This document shows positions 17,627-26,228 of a stretch of DNA of 64,000 nt, in pieces (the first letter of the stretch is position 1; each line of letters starts with the position of its first letter). The DNA lies in contig CAMKEM010000006.1 of NCBI GenBank assembly GCA_946411565.1, positions 1-64,000 on the forward strand, given 5' to 3'. A program made the translations under genes and the position numbers. A model generated the notes under the pieces. It did no database searches, was not told the DNA's origin, and saw nothing but the letters and a program-made list of their open reading frames with translations. Origin of the DNA: an uncultured Prevotellaceae bacterium. GTDB lineage: Bacteria > Bacteroidota > Bacteroidia > Bacteroidales > Bacteroidaceae.

Positions 17627-17781
17627 GCAAATGCAATTATCAATTCTCAATTCTCAATTTGTAAATGCAATTTCAATTTTCAACTTTCAATTTCCAATTG
17701 GCAACTGCAATTTCAACTTTCAACTTTCAATTTCCAATTGGTAACTGCAATTATCAATTATCAATTTTCAATTATCAATTG
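17627..17781. repeat. Tandem array of ~40-bp AT-rich repeats
   Basis: Units at 17627-17660 (short), 17661-17700, 17701-17740 and 17741-17781 each begin G(T/C)AA(A/C)TGCAA and continue with caattt/caactt blocks; the period is 40-41 bases. The array fills the gap between ftsK and the LolA-like gene. It is followed at 17782-17800 by a small hairpin (gtaagccc-aac-gggcttac) that contains the ftsK stop codon. Confidence 0.85.
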
Positions 17782-17796
17782 GTAAGCCCAACGGGC

Positions 17797-20304
17797 TTAC
17801 CTCGTTCCTCCTCTTAAAGAAGAGATTCGATTATCCAATGCCTGTTCATCGGCAAAAAGTACCTCACGAGGCTTTGAACCATGAGCCGGACCTACTACTC
17901 CTGCCTTCTCCAACTGATCCATAAGGCGACCTGCACGGTTGTAGCCGATAGAGAACTGACGCTGAATCATGGAGGTAGAGCCAATCTGGGTGTTTACGAT
18001 GGCATGAGCAGCCTGAACGAAGAGTGGATCCCATGAACCTGTATCAACAGATCCGCCGTCACCTCCTTCACCACCTTCTTCCATTGGTTCTGGCAGATCC
18101 ATTGGATACTGAGGCGTGAGACCAGCCTTCTCCTGCTCATTGATATGCGTTGCGATAGCCTCTACCTCTGGGGTGTCGAGGAATGCACATTGAACACGTA
18201 CCGGCTCATTTCCGTTGAGATACAGCATATCACCCTTACCGATAAGCTGGTTTGCACCTGGACGGTCGAGGATGGTGCGTGAGTCTATCATTGAACCTAC
18301 GCGGAATGCAACACGACCTGGGAAGTTTGCCTTGATAGTACCAGTAATGATATTCGTTGTAGGACGCTGTGTAGCGATGATCATGTGAATACCTACGGCA
18401 CGGGCAAGCTGGGCGATACGAGCGATAGGAAGCTCCACCTCCTTACCTGCTGTCATGATAAGATCACCGAACTCATCGATGATAACCACGATGTAAGGCA
18501 TATAGTCGTGCAGAGGATTACCCTCCTCATCCACAGAGCGCAGACGGTGGTTCACGAACTTCTCGTTGTATTCCTTGATGTTACGCACACCTGCGAGCTT
18601 TAGCAAGTCATAGCGATGATCCATCAAGGTACAGAGACCCTTCAGAGTGCGTACCACCTTTGTTACGTCGGTGATGATTGGTTCTTCATCCACGTCAGGC
18701 ACCTGTGCCATGAAGGCATTTGCAATAGGGTTGTAGATTGAGAACTCTACCTTCTTTGGATCGACGAGCACAATCTTTAGCTCATTAGGGTGCTTTTTGA
18801 AGAGCAAGGACGCAATCATAGCGTTAAGACCTACAGACTTACCCTGACCAGTAGCACCTGCCACGAGAAGGTGAGGAATCTTGGCTAAGTCAACCATGAA
18901 TACCTCGTTCGTGATAGTCTTACCCAAGGCAAGTGGGAGATCCATCTTCGTCTCCTGGAACTTGCGTGAGTTGAGAATAGACTCCATGCTCACGATGGAA
19001 GCATGTGCGTTAGGCACCTCGATACCAATGGTACCCTTGCCCGGTATTGGGGCGATGATACGAATTCCGAGAGCCGAGAGCGAGAGAGCGATATCATCCT
19101 CAAGGTTACGGATCTTAGAGATGCGCACACCCTCGGCAGGAGTAATCTCGTAGAGGGTGATAGTAGGACCTACGGTTGCCGTTATCTCGCGAATCTGTAC
19201 GCCGAAGGAGTTGAGCACCTCGATGATGCGCTTCTTGTTGGCAAGAAGTTCCTCCTTTGTGGTATAGTCCTGATTGTCCTCGTATTTCTTCAGCAGGTCG
19301 AGACCTGGGAATGTATATTTAGTGTATGGCTCACGAGGATTGATCGGAGTTGACAATATCTCCTCTGTGGTGAGGTTCGTGCCTATAGCCTCTTCCTCAT
19401 GGAAACCCTCAACAACAGTAAACTCTGGGTCGTCGCCAACCTTTGGTGCCGGAGCCTCTCCATTGCTTACATCCTCATCCGTGAGGTCAAACGTATTCGA
19501 TTTTCCTTCTGTTTCTGAATCATCTCCATTCTGAGCTGTTTCTGCCTCAGAAGAGCCTTGCCAGTCTTCTGTAAGAGACTGAGGGGTAATGATCGGAGCT
19601 TCTGGTGCTACGATGTTTCCTGTTGCCTGTTCTACGGTATTGTTCTCCTTTACGTTGAACTTCACTTTTCTTGAGAGATACCCAATCGGATTCATAGCCT
19701 TCCTTACAAACGTAATCGTCTCTGAAGAAACGAATGTGAAGAAGATTATGGCAGTCACGATAAGGATGCCCGTGAGTCCTGGCGTACCAACCACAGACTC
19801 CAGATAGCGGCTAACGTATGCACCATGCCCGCCTCCTGCGTTGAACACCTGACCAGAGAGTAGGGGATTGATGAACTTTGCACAGGCAACGCTGCTCCAG
19901 ATCATGGCAAGCATACTGCCGAAGAACCATTTCACGAGACTCACCTTGTATGCTCCCATCAGTTTTAGCGAAGTGAAGATGAGGAAAAGCGGAATCAAGA
20001 AGGCAGGGAAGCCGAAACAGCATGTGATGAAGAAATATGCTATATATGCACCTATCGAGCCACATGTGTTAGAGAAAGCCATACTCTCATTTCTCAGGTC
20101 GCCAGCAATAGGATGCTGAATGATGCTCTGGTCATTCTGTCCTGTTGAGAAGAACGAGATGAAAGAGATTACCATTATGACGGATATGAATAGAAGCAGA
20201 ATGCCGACGGTGAAGTTAGTCTTCTCGCTATTCACGAATGAAGGCACGCCGATAGCCTCGCTGAATGAAGTTTTCTTTTTTGCAGTTTCTTTCTTTTTAG
20301 CCAT
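17797..20304 (-). CDS. ftsK: DNA translocase FtsK/SpoIIIE
   Basis: An 835-residue protein. The ATG at 20304 (MAKKKETAKKK) is preferred; a longer frame upstream starts in AT-rich leader and adds a hydrophobic tail foreign to the family. There are four N-terminal membrane segments (residues ~35-215), an acidic linker, and the RecA-like motor with Walker A GATGQGKS (~480) and Walker B VVIIDEFGD (~608). A C-terminal gamma winged helix (SMIQRQFSIGYNRAGRLMDQLEKAGVVGP) would bind KOPS-like sites. It clears chromosome termini at the septum and activates XerCD. The length fits Bacteroidales FtsK. Confidence 0.96.
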   Translation of the reverse strand: MAKKKETAKKKTSFSEAIGVPSFVNSEKTNFTVGILLLFISVIMVISFISFFSTGQNDQSIIQHPIAGDLRNESMAFSNTCGSIGAYIAYFFITCCFGFPAFLIPLFLIFTSLKLMGAYKVSLVKWFFGSMLAMIWSSVACAKFINPLLSGQVFNAGGGHGAYVSRYLESVVGTPGLTGILIVTAIIFFTFVSSETITFVRKAMNPIGYLSRKVKFNVKENNTVEQATGNIVAPEAPIITPQSLTEDWQGSSEAETAQNGDDSETEGKSNTFDLTDEDVSNGEAPAPKVGDDPEFTVVEGFHEEEAIGTNLTTEEILSTPINPREPYTKYTFPGLDLLKKYEDNQDYTTKEELLANKKRIIEVLNSFGVQIREITATVGPTITLYEITPAEGVRISKIRNLEDDIALSLSALGIRIIAPIPGKGTIGIEVPNAHASIVSMESILNSRKFQETKMDLPLALGKTITNEVFMVDLAKIPHLLVAGATGQGKSVGLNAMIASLLFKKHPNELKIVLVDPKKVEFSIYNPIANAFMAQVPDVDEEPIITDVTKVVRTLKGLCTLMDHRYDLLKLAGVRNIKEYNEKFVNHRLRSVDEEGNPLHDYMPYIVVIIDEFGDLIMTAGKEVELPIARIAQLARAVGIHMIIATQRPTTNIITGTIKANFPGRVAFRVGSMIDSRTILDRPGANQLIGKGDMLYLNGNEPVRVQCAFLDTPEVEAIATHINEQEKAGLTPQYPMDLPEPMEEGGEGGDGGSVDTGSWDPLFVQAAHAIVNTQIGSTSMIQRQFSIGYNRAGRLMDQLEKAGVVGPAHGSKPREVLFADEQALDNRISSLRGGTR

Positions 20305-20427
20305 ATATGTAGTTCGGAGTATAAACTCCGTGTTAAATCCTGTTTGTTTTGATGTAATTTTTATATTCACGTGCAAATTTAATAGAAAAATCTCAAATAT
20401 TTGCCGAAAACACATAAGAATATTAAG

Positions 20428-20835
20428 AAAGTAGTGCTTTTTTCATCATTTTTAATAAAAAAACGGAAAAATGGAAAGAGAAGGGGAGGACTTCCTTCAT
20501 TCAAAAAGGGGTAGGTGTGCAAATTTATATACTATGTATAATCGTGAAAAATAGATTGATTTTGTATTGTTTGTGAGTATCAAAAATGTAAAATTTAAAA
20601 AGATTACTTTCCTTCCTGTTTCTTTAATGAAAATGTATTGATTTTTGTATGTTTGAATTGTTGTAAAAAAATATCAAAAACAATCAAATGTTGTATTTCG
20701 GAAGTCGGATGTAAGGGTTGAAATTGTATGCGAAAAATTAAGGAATTAATAAGTAAAAGGTAAGTCCGTTGTACCTCCGTTATTAAACCGTTCTGCCCCG
20801 AATCTATACTATATTTCATGTGAAAGCACTACTTT
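20428..20835. repeat. 13-bp inverted repeat spanning the ftsK/exonuclease intergenic region
   Basis: Bases 20428-20440 (aaagtagtgcttt) and 20823-20835 (aaagcactacttt) are exact reverse complements at the two ends of a 380-base AT-rich stretch. I see no gene or structured RNA between them. The exonuclease gene lies downstream. A possible -7 box TAATTTTG lies at 20892-20899, but it has no TTG at the right distance. Confidence 0.6.
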
Positions 20836-21068
20836 TTCCTCTTTTTTTTCTTTTTTTTATGCATCCCCTTTTCGTTTTCCATTTTTTTTGTTAATTTTGC
20901 ACTTGATTTTTATAAAAGTGAACCAAAACAAGGTGGATTTGAACACTTTTCATCAAAGTTCCGCAAGTTAATCTTGATAATGAAAAGTGAATTTGATTTT
21001 TTCGATTCATTAAACTAAAAGTTGGTTGAGACTTGCGAAGCTCAAGATAACGTGTATTATTCATATAT

Positions 21069-21887
21069 ATGAACAAAATAATTTATAGTAGGTTCGACAA
21101 GACAAAAATTGCAGATCTCCCCAGGGTAACCTTCCCTGGAAGGATTGTGACAATCCTTTCTGCTGGTGAGGCGGAGAAAGCTGTCGATTTCCTTTTGAAA
21201 AGCGATATCCTCGGATTTGATACCGAGACACGTCCTTGTTTCACCAAGGGAAAGCGCAATAAGGTGGCGCTCCTTCAGGTGAGCAACAGGGAGATATGCT
21301 TTCTGTTCCGACTTAATTCCATAGGTCTTGCTCCTGCCATCGTGCGATTGCTTGAATCTGACGGGCCGTTGAAGGTCGGTCTTTCATGGCATGATGATAT
21401 CCGTAGCCTCCATGATAGGGGCGAATTCGAACCTCGTGGCTTTATTGACCTTCAAGATCACATGATTGAACTGGGAATCAAGGACATGAGTTTGGCGAAA
21501 CTCTATGCCAACTTGTTCCATCAGCGTATCAGTAAGCGTGAGCAACTAAGCAACTGGGAAGCTGACGTGCTGACCGATAAGCAAAAACTGTATGCGGCAA
21601 CTGATGCGTGGGCTTGCATTCAACTTTATGAGGAGTATGTCCGACTAAAAGAGACTAATGACTATTTCCTTGAGTATGTTCCAGATCCTGATCCAACGGC
21701 GACTCCTGCTGTGAATGAGGAGAGTAAGGAAACTGAGGAGAAACCGAAGAAGAAGCAGAATAAGCGCAAAAAGACCTACACCAAGCGTAAGCCAAGAGTG
21801 AAGAAGGATGATGCTCAGAATAAGAGCGTTAGCGAGAATGCTGCTACAATACAAAAAGAAACAAAAAACGATAACGCAGAAGAGTAA
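21069..21887 (+). CDS. 3'-5' exonuclease domain protein (RNase D-like, DEDDy)
   Basis: A 272-residue protein. The DEDDy motifs are all present: FDTETRP (Exo I, ~residue 50), SWHDDIRSL (Exo II, ~115) and LYAATDAWACIQLYE (Exo III with Tyr and Asp, ~178). There is no HRDC domain. From about residue 215 the tail is Lys/Glu-rich and low complexity (EEKPKKKQNKRKKTYTKRKPRVKK), likely for nucleic-acid contact. A role in RNA 3'-end trimming or DNA repair is inferred from the family. The stop abuts the ATG of the methyltransferase gene, so the two are co-transcribed. Confidence 0.88.
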   Translation: MNKIIYSRFDKTKIADLPRVTFPGRIVTILSAGEAEKAVDFLLKSDILGFDTETRPCFTKGKRNKVALLQVSNREICFLFRLNSIGLAPAIVRLLESDGPLKVGLSWHDDIRSLHDRGEFEPRGFIDLQDHMIELGIKDMSLAKLYANLFHQRISKREQLSNWEADVLTDKQKLYAATDAWACIQLYEEYVRLKETNDYFLEYVPDPDPTATPAVNEESKETEEKPKKKQNKRKKTYTKRKPRVKKDDAQNKSVSENAATIQKETKNDNAEE

Positions 21888-23069
21888 ATGTATAAGAACA
21901 TATATCTGAAAAAAGGTAAGGAAGAGAGCATGAAGCGCTTCCATCCGTGGGTTTTCTCTGGTGCCGTTCATCACATGGATGAGGGTATAGAAGAGGGCGA
22001 GGTGGTTAATGTGATTGCGTCTTATGGAGAGTATATAGGTCGCGGACACTATCAGATTGGTAGTATCGCTGTCAGAATCCTTACCTTTGATGATGAGCTT
22101 ATTGATGATTCGTTCTGGTACAAAAGACTTGACGTTGCTCTTCGTATGCGTATCAGTATCGGTATTGCCGACAATCCTCAGAACAATACCTATCGCCTTG
22201 TGCATGGAGAGGGTGATAATCTCCCAGGACTCGTTATTGACTGCTATGGTAAAACTGCTGTGGTTCAGGCTCATAGCGTGGGAATGCACGAGTGTCGCAT
22301 GGCTGTTGCCCAGCAACTTGTGGAGGTGATGGGTGAGCGTATAGAGAATGTGTATTACAAGAGCGAGACAACACTTCCTTACAAGGCTGAACTTGGTCAA
22401 GAGAATGGTTTTCTCTTTGGCGGAACAGACGAGAATGTGGCACTTGAGAACGGCTTAAAATTCCATGTGGATTGGCTTCGTGGTCAGAAGACAGGCTTCT
22501 TCGTTGATCAGCGTGAGAATCGTTCACTTCTTGAGCATTATGCAAAGGGGAAGAGCGTTCTGAATATGTTCTGCTACACAGGCGGATTCTCTTTCTATGC
22601 CATGAGAGGTGATGCAAAGCTCGTTCACTCAGTTGATTCTTCTGCCAAGGCAATAGAACTCACGAATGCAAACGTAGAGCTGAATTTCCCTAATGATCCT
22701 CGTCATAAGGCTTTCTGTGAAGATGCTTTCAAATACCTTGATGCTGAGGGAGATAAGTATGATCTCATAATCCTTGATCCTCCTGCGTTTGCAAAGCATC
22801 GTGGTGCTCTTCATAATGCTTTGAAGGGATATACCCGATTGAACGTGAAGGCTTTTGAACACATCAAACCAGGTGGAATACTGTTCACCTTCAGTTGTTC
22901 TCAGGTCGTTACGAAGGATAATTTCCGTAATGCAGTCTTCACGGCTGCTGCCCAGTCAGGTCGTAAGGTTCGTATCCTTCATCAGCTTCATCAGCCTGCT
23001 GATCATCCTATCAATATCTACCATCCAGAGGGTGAGTATCTGAAGGGATTGGTGCTGTATGTAGAGTAA
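21888..23069 (+). CDS. Class I SAM-dependent rRNA methyltransferase (RlmI/RlmK-like)
   Basis: A 393-residue protein. An N-terminal PUA domain (YKNIYLKKGKEESMKRFHPWVFSGAV) is followed by an EEHEE-like linker and a Rossmann methyltransferase: VLNMFCYTGGFSFYA (motif I, ~residue 225), DLIILDPPAFAKH (motif IV) and ILFTFSCSQVV with the catalytic-type Cys. The family makes m5C in 23S rRNA (E. coli RlmI at C1962). The start directly follows the exonuclease stop with no gap. Confidence 0.9.
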   Translation: MYKNIYLKKGKEESMKRFHPWVFSGAVHHMDEGIEEGEVVNVIASYGEYIGRGHYQIGSIAVRILTFDDELIDDSFWYKRLDVALRMRISIGIADNPQNNTYRLVHGEGDNLPGLVIDCYGKTAVVQAHSVGMHECRMAVAQQLVEVMGERIENVYYKSETTLPYKAELGQENGFLFGGTDENVALENGLKFHVDWLRGQKTGFFVDQRENRSLLEHYAKGKSVLNMFCYTGGFSFYAMRGDAKLVHSVDSSAKAIELTNANVELNFPNDPRHKAFCEDAFKYLDAEGDKYDLIILDPPAFAKHRGALHNALKGYTRLNVKAFEHIKPGGILFTFSCSQVVTKDNFRNAVFTAAAQSGRKVRILHQLHQPADHPINIYHPEGEYLKGLVLYVE

Positions 23070-23070
23070 T

Positions 23071-23107
23071 GGAGGCCCCCTCCAAACCTCCCCGAGGGGA
23101 GGCTTTT
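23071..23107. repeat. GC-rich dispersed palindromic repeat
   Basis: A copy of the window-wide family (ggccccctccaaacctccccgaggggaggc) directly after the methyltransferase stop. It fills the gap to tilS and ends in a T run, so it may double as a terminator. Confidence 0.75.
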
Positions 23108-23124
23108 TGATAGTATTTCCAATC

Positions 23125-24516
23125 ATGAAGTTCATAGAAAAAATACAGAAATTTATAAAGGATAATTCCCTAATGAGTCCCGTAGAGGTTCCATTAGGGA
23201 ATCATTGTTCTTCCAACTCTCTCCCTCTTTTCCTCGTCGCCCTCTCCGGTGGCGCAGATTCCGTATGCCTCCTTCTTGCGATGAAGCGTCTGGGATATCG
23301 TGTTGAGGCTATACATTGCAATTTCCATCTGCGTGGGGCTGAATCGGATAGGGATGAGGAGTTCTGCAAGGGGGTGTGCGAGCGAGAGGAGATACCTTTC
23401 CATACCGTTCATTTCGATACGAGGACATACGCGGAGGTGCATAAGGTGAGTATTGAGATGGCTGCGCGTGAACTGAGATACAACTATTTCGAGCAGTTGA
23501 GGAAGGCGATTGAGGCTGAGGCTATACTCGTGGCGCACCATAAGAATGATGCCGTGGAGACATTGCTGATGAACCTGCTTCGCGGTACTGGCATTCACGG
23601 ACTTCAAGGCATCAAGCCGCGCAATGGGCGTATCATCCGTCCGCTTCTTTGCGTCAGTCGTAAGGAGATAGTGGAATGGCTTCTGGAGATAGGACAGGAC
23701 TATGTAACAGACAGCACGAATCTTGAAGATGACGTTACGCGAAACAAACTACGCTTGAATATCATTCCTCTTCTTGAACAGATCAATCCTGCTGCATCTG
23801 AAAATATTGCACAGACAGCCTTGAGGATGGTTGAGGCAGGAAAGGTGTTTGATACTGCGATGAGTGAGATTGTAAGTGATGTAACTGCTGGAAGTACAGA
23901 TGATTTCGTCGTGATAGATAAGGAAAAACTTAATGCCGTTCCTTCAAAGGAATATACGCTTCACGCGATTCTTTCCGAATATCATTTCTCGCCAAGTCAG
24001 GTGGAGGAGATTTCGCTATCGGACTACGCGCAATCGGGGAAGTCGTGGGAGAGTGCTACGCATCAGTTGGTTGTGGATAGGAAGGCGCTTCTCATTCGCA
24101 GGAAGGATGAAAATGAGCGTCGTCCGTTCCGTATTCCCGAGACTGGTACTTATGTCATTTCTGAGACTAAGGACAAGACTGAGCGCATATCAATAAAGAG
24201 CGTTGTGGTGGATGATGTGTTTAAGATTAGCAAGGAGCGTGATGTTGTTACTCTTGATGCGGAGAAGGTGCGTTTCCCTTTGACAGTACGTTGTGTGGAG
24301 AAGGGTGATCGCTTCATTCCGTTTGGCATGAAAGGCTCAAAGCTAATCAGCGACTATCTCACGGACAGGAAGAAGAACGTGTTTGAGAAGCAGAGTCAGC
24401 TCGTTTTGCTCGATGCTGATGACAACGTGCTTTGGCTTGTAGGCGAGCGTCCTGATGCCCGTTGTTGCATTACGGAAAACACAATAAAAGCATTGGTTTT
24501 GCGTTATGAAAGATAA
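23125..24516 (+). CDS. tilS: tRNA(Ile)-lysidine synthetase TilS
   Basis: A 463-residue protein from ATG 23125 (MKFIEKIQKFIKDNSL); a TTG at 23107 overlaps the upstream repeat and is less likely. The PP-loop ATP-binding motif VALSGGADSV lies near residue 40. VAHHKNDAVETLLMNLLRGTG and IRPLL follow in the N-terminal ATPase, with the TilS middle and C-terminal domains after (PLTVRCVEKGDRFIPFGMKGSKLISDYLTDRK). It converts C34 of tRNA-Ile(CAU) to lysidine, which is essential for AUA decoding. Unusual: a 20-residue stretch between the first helix and the PP-loop is encoded by a palindrome (23165-23202) and looks like an insertion. Confidence 0.93.
   Translation: MKFIEKIQKFIKDNSLMSPVEVPLGNHCSSNSLPLFLVALSGGADSVCLLLAMKRLGYRVEAIHCNFHLRGAESDRDEEFCKGVCEREEIPFHTVHFDTRTYAEVHKVSIEMAARELRYNYFEQLRKAIEAEAILVAHHKNDAVETLLMNLLRGTGIHGLQGIKPRNGRIIRPLLCVSRKEIVEWLLEIGQDYVTDSTNLEDDVTRNKLRLNIIPLLEQINPAASENIAQTALRMVEAGKVFDTAMSEIVSDVTAGSTDDFVVIDKEKLNAVPSKEYTLHAILSEYHFSPSQVEEISLSDYAQSGKSWESATHQLVVDRKALLIRRKDENERRPFRIPETGTYVISETKDKTERISIKSVVVDDVFKISKERDVVTLDAEKVRFPLTVRCVEKGDRFIPFGMKGSKLISDYLTDRKKNVFEKQSQLVLLDADDNVLWLVGERPDARCCITENTIKALVLRYER
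23165..23202. repeat. Palindrome inside tilS
   Basis: attccctaatg at 23165-23175 and cattagggaat at 23192-23202 are perfect 11-base inverted arms with a 16-base loop, within the N-terminal coding part of tilS, just before the PP-loop. Confidence 0.75.
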
Positions 24517-24517
24517 C

Positions 24518-24568
24518 AGCCCCTCACCCGTCCTACGGACACCCTCTCCCCAAGGGGCGAGGGAAAAA
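24518..24568. repeat. GC-rich dispersed repeat, long form
   Basis: A 50-base copy (agcccctcacccgtcctacg ... ctctccccaaggggcgaggg) directly after the tilS stop codon. Near-identical copies lie at 35491 and 43551, and reverse-complement copies at 33151 and 35594. Confidence 0.85.
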
Positions 24569-24604
24569 TTACCTTTGTTCGTTTGTGGGCTGGTTTATTG
24601 AAAT

Positions 24605-26077
24605 ATGTATATGCAATCAATAGCGAAATTACTATTAAAAATACTCCCCCTCGGGGGGCTGGGGGGGCTCTTTACCCTCCTTCTCATCTCCTGCAACGAT
24701 GATGATACCTTCACCACATCAAGGGCGAACATGCTGTTCATTCCTGTTGATACGGTGAAGATGGATACCGTATTTGCAAATATTCCCGTGGCTTCAAAGA
24801 AATTCTGGATATACAACTATTCGGGGGATGGAATACGTTGCTCAAACGTAAGGCTGCAGAATGGCAATCAGTCGGGTTTTCGTGTTAATGTGAATGGCAT
24901 TTATCTTGGAGAGCAGACTGGTTATCAGACCAATGACGTAGAGGTGCGCAAGGGCGACAGCATACGTGTGTTTGTGGAACTCACTTCGCCTGATAATGGT
25001 TCGGCTCTTTACAAGGAGATTGATGATAACCTTATCTTTCGTTTGGAGAGTGGGGTAGAGCAGGTCGTAAAACTAAATGCCTGTGCGTGGAATGCTGATA
25101 TCGTGCGTAATCTTGAAGTGAAGAGAGATACCACTATCGATACTACGATTTCTGGTAAGGCATTGGTGGTTTATGGTGGAATAACCGTTGATTCGCTTGC
25201 CACTCTAAAAATTGCTCCTGGCACAACTATCTATTTCCATGACGATGCAGGAATAAATGTGAAAGGAAAACTGCTATGTCAGGGAACGGCAGAGAAGAAC
25301 ATCACGCTTCGTGGTGACAGACTTGATGATATTCTGAAAGATACTCCCTACGATATACTTTCTGGAAGGTGGCAGGGAATACATTTCGCACAAAACTCAT
25401 ACGATAACGTCATAGAATATACTGACTTGCATGGTGGTAAAAATGCCATTGTATGCGATTCAAGTGATGTTTCCAGAAGTAAAGTCAACATCAATTCATC
25501 TACGATACATAATTTCAAGGGCTATGGACTTGCCCTCACTAATTCCAACGTGTATGTAGCCAATACCCAGATTACAAATGCTGGTGGCGATTGTGTTGCC
25601 GTATGTGGGGGAGAATTGTCTTTGATTCATAACACGATAGCGCAGTTCTATCCTTTCTCTGAGTGTGGCGCGGCACTTCGTTTTGCTAATACCAACGGAG
25701 AGGATGTTTACCCTCTTGCGAAACTTGAGGTAAAGAACTGTATCATAACAGGTTATTATAATGATGTGGTGATGGTAGCAAGTAATGATAGTGTTGCATT
25801 CAACTATCATTTCTACGATTCTATGCTTCGCACGCCAGAGCCTAAGGATGCTGCTTATACGAAATATTTCGATAACATAATCTGGGAAGATGTCGAGGAC
25901 ACTATATGTAGTGGTCGAAAGAACTTTGCCAAGATTGATAATGACCAGTTCGTGTATGACTTCCATCTTGCCCCTGTTTCTAAGGCTAATGGCTCTGGTA
26001 ATGCACAATGGATGCTCCCGCTAAATAGGGATGGAGTTGCAAGGGATGAGAAGAATGTGAATATGGGATGCTATTAA
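24605..26077 (+). CDS. Lipoprotein with right-handed beta-helix
   Basis: A 490-residue protein. The lipoprotein signal ends LFTLLLISC (Cys ~29), so it is outer-membrane anchored. Residues ~150-440 have the short repeating strands of a parallel beta-helix: GGITVDSLATLKIAPGTTIYFHDDAGINVKGKLLCQG, then SKVNINSSTIHNFKGYGLALTNSNVYVANTQITNAGG. Such folds occur in polysaccharide-binding or lyase proteins, but no catalytic site is evident. Most unusual is that the signal-peptide core KILPLGGLGGL is encoded by a dispersed GC-rich repeat (24643-24670). It follows tilS, with a repeat between them. Confidence 0.8.
   Translation: MYMQSIAKLLLKILPLGGLGGLFTLLLISCNDDDTFTTSRANMLFIPVDTVKMDTVFANIPVASKKFWIYNYSGDGIRCSNVRLQNGNQSGFRVNVNGIYLGEQTGYQTNDVEVRKGDSIRVFVELTSPDNGSALYKEIDDNLIFRLESGVEQVVKLNACAWNADIVRNLEVKRDTTIDTTISGKALVVYGGITVDSLATLKIAPGTTIYFHDDAGINVKGKLLCQGTAEKNITLRGDRLDDILKDTPYDILSGRWQGIHFAQNSYDNVIEYTDLHGGKNAIVCDSSDVSRSKVNINSSTIHNFKGYGLALTNSNVYVANTQITNAGGDCVAVCGGELSLIHNTIAQFYPFSECGAALRFANTNGEDVYPLAKLEVKNCIITGYYNDVVMVASNDSVAFNYHFYDSMLRTPEPKDAAYTKYFDNIIWEDVEDTICSGRKNFAKIDNDQFVYDFHLAPVSKANGSGNAQWMLPLNRDGVARDEKNVNMGCY
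24643..24670. repeat. GC-rich dispersed repeat inside a signal peptide coding region
   Basis: actccccctcggggggctgg and the following G-run match the copy at 56588-56613. Here it is read in the frame CTC CCC CTC GGG GGG CTG GGG GGG, giving LPLGGLGG in the lipoprotein signal peptide. Confidence 0.85.
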
Positions 26078-26228
26078 AGCCCTACGGCCTCTCCCCCCGC
26101 CCTCTCCCGTAGAGAGGGAGTCGGAGTGCGCATGGTAATTAATTATGAATAATTAAAACTTATGGCTACACAACAAGAAATACAGACTTCCGGCTCCCTC
26201 CCTACGGTGGAGGGCGGAGGGAGAGCCC
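26078..26228. repeat. Inverted pair of GC-rich repeats across the cdd start
   Basis: Copy one lies at about 26078-26124 (cctctccccccgccctctcc). Its reverse-complement relative lies at about 26188-26228 (ctccctccctacggtggagg). The ATG of the cytidine deaminase gene (26162) lies in the loop between them, and the second arm is translated. Confidence 0.75.

Noticed and set aside
17627..17781. CRISPR array
   Set aside because: The 40-bp units are contiguous and similar along their whole length; there are no unique spacers and no cas genes.
20305..20415. N-terminal extension of FtsK
   Set aside because: It includes AT-rich leader sequence, lacks FtsK similarity and precedes a good MAKKK start.
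20450..21060. A structured RNA (6S, RNase P, tmRNA) in the 650-base gap
   Set aside because: I could find none of their conserved motifs; the sequence is AT-rich and unstructured except the 13-bp repeat.
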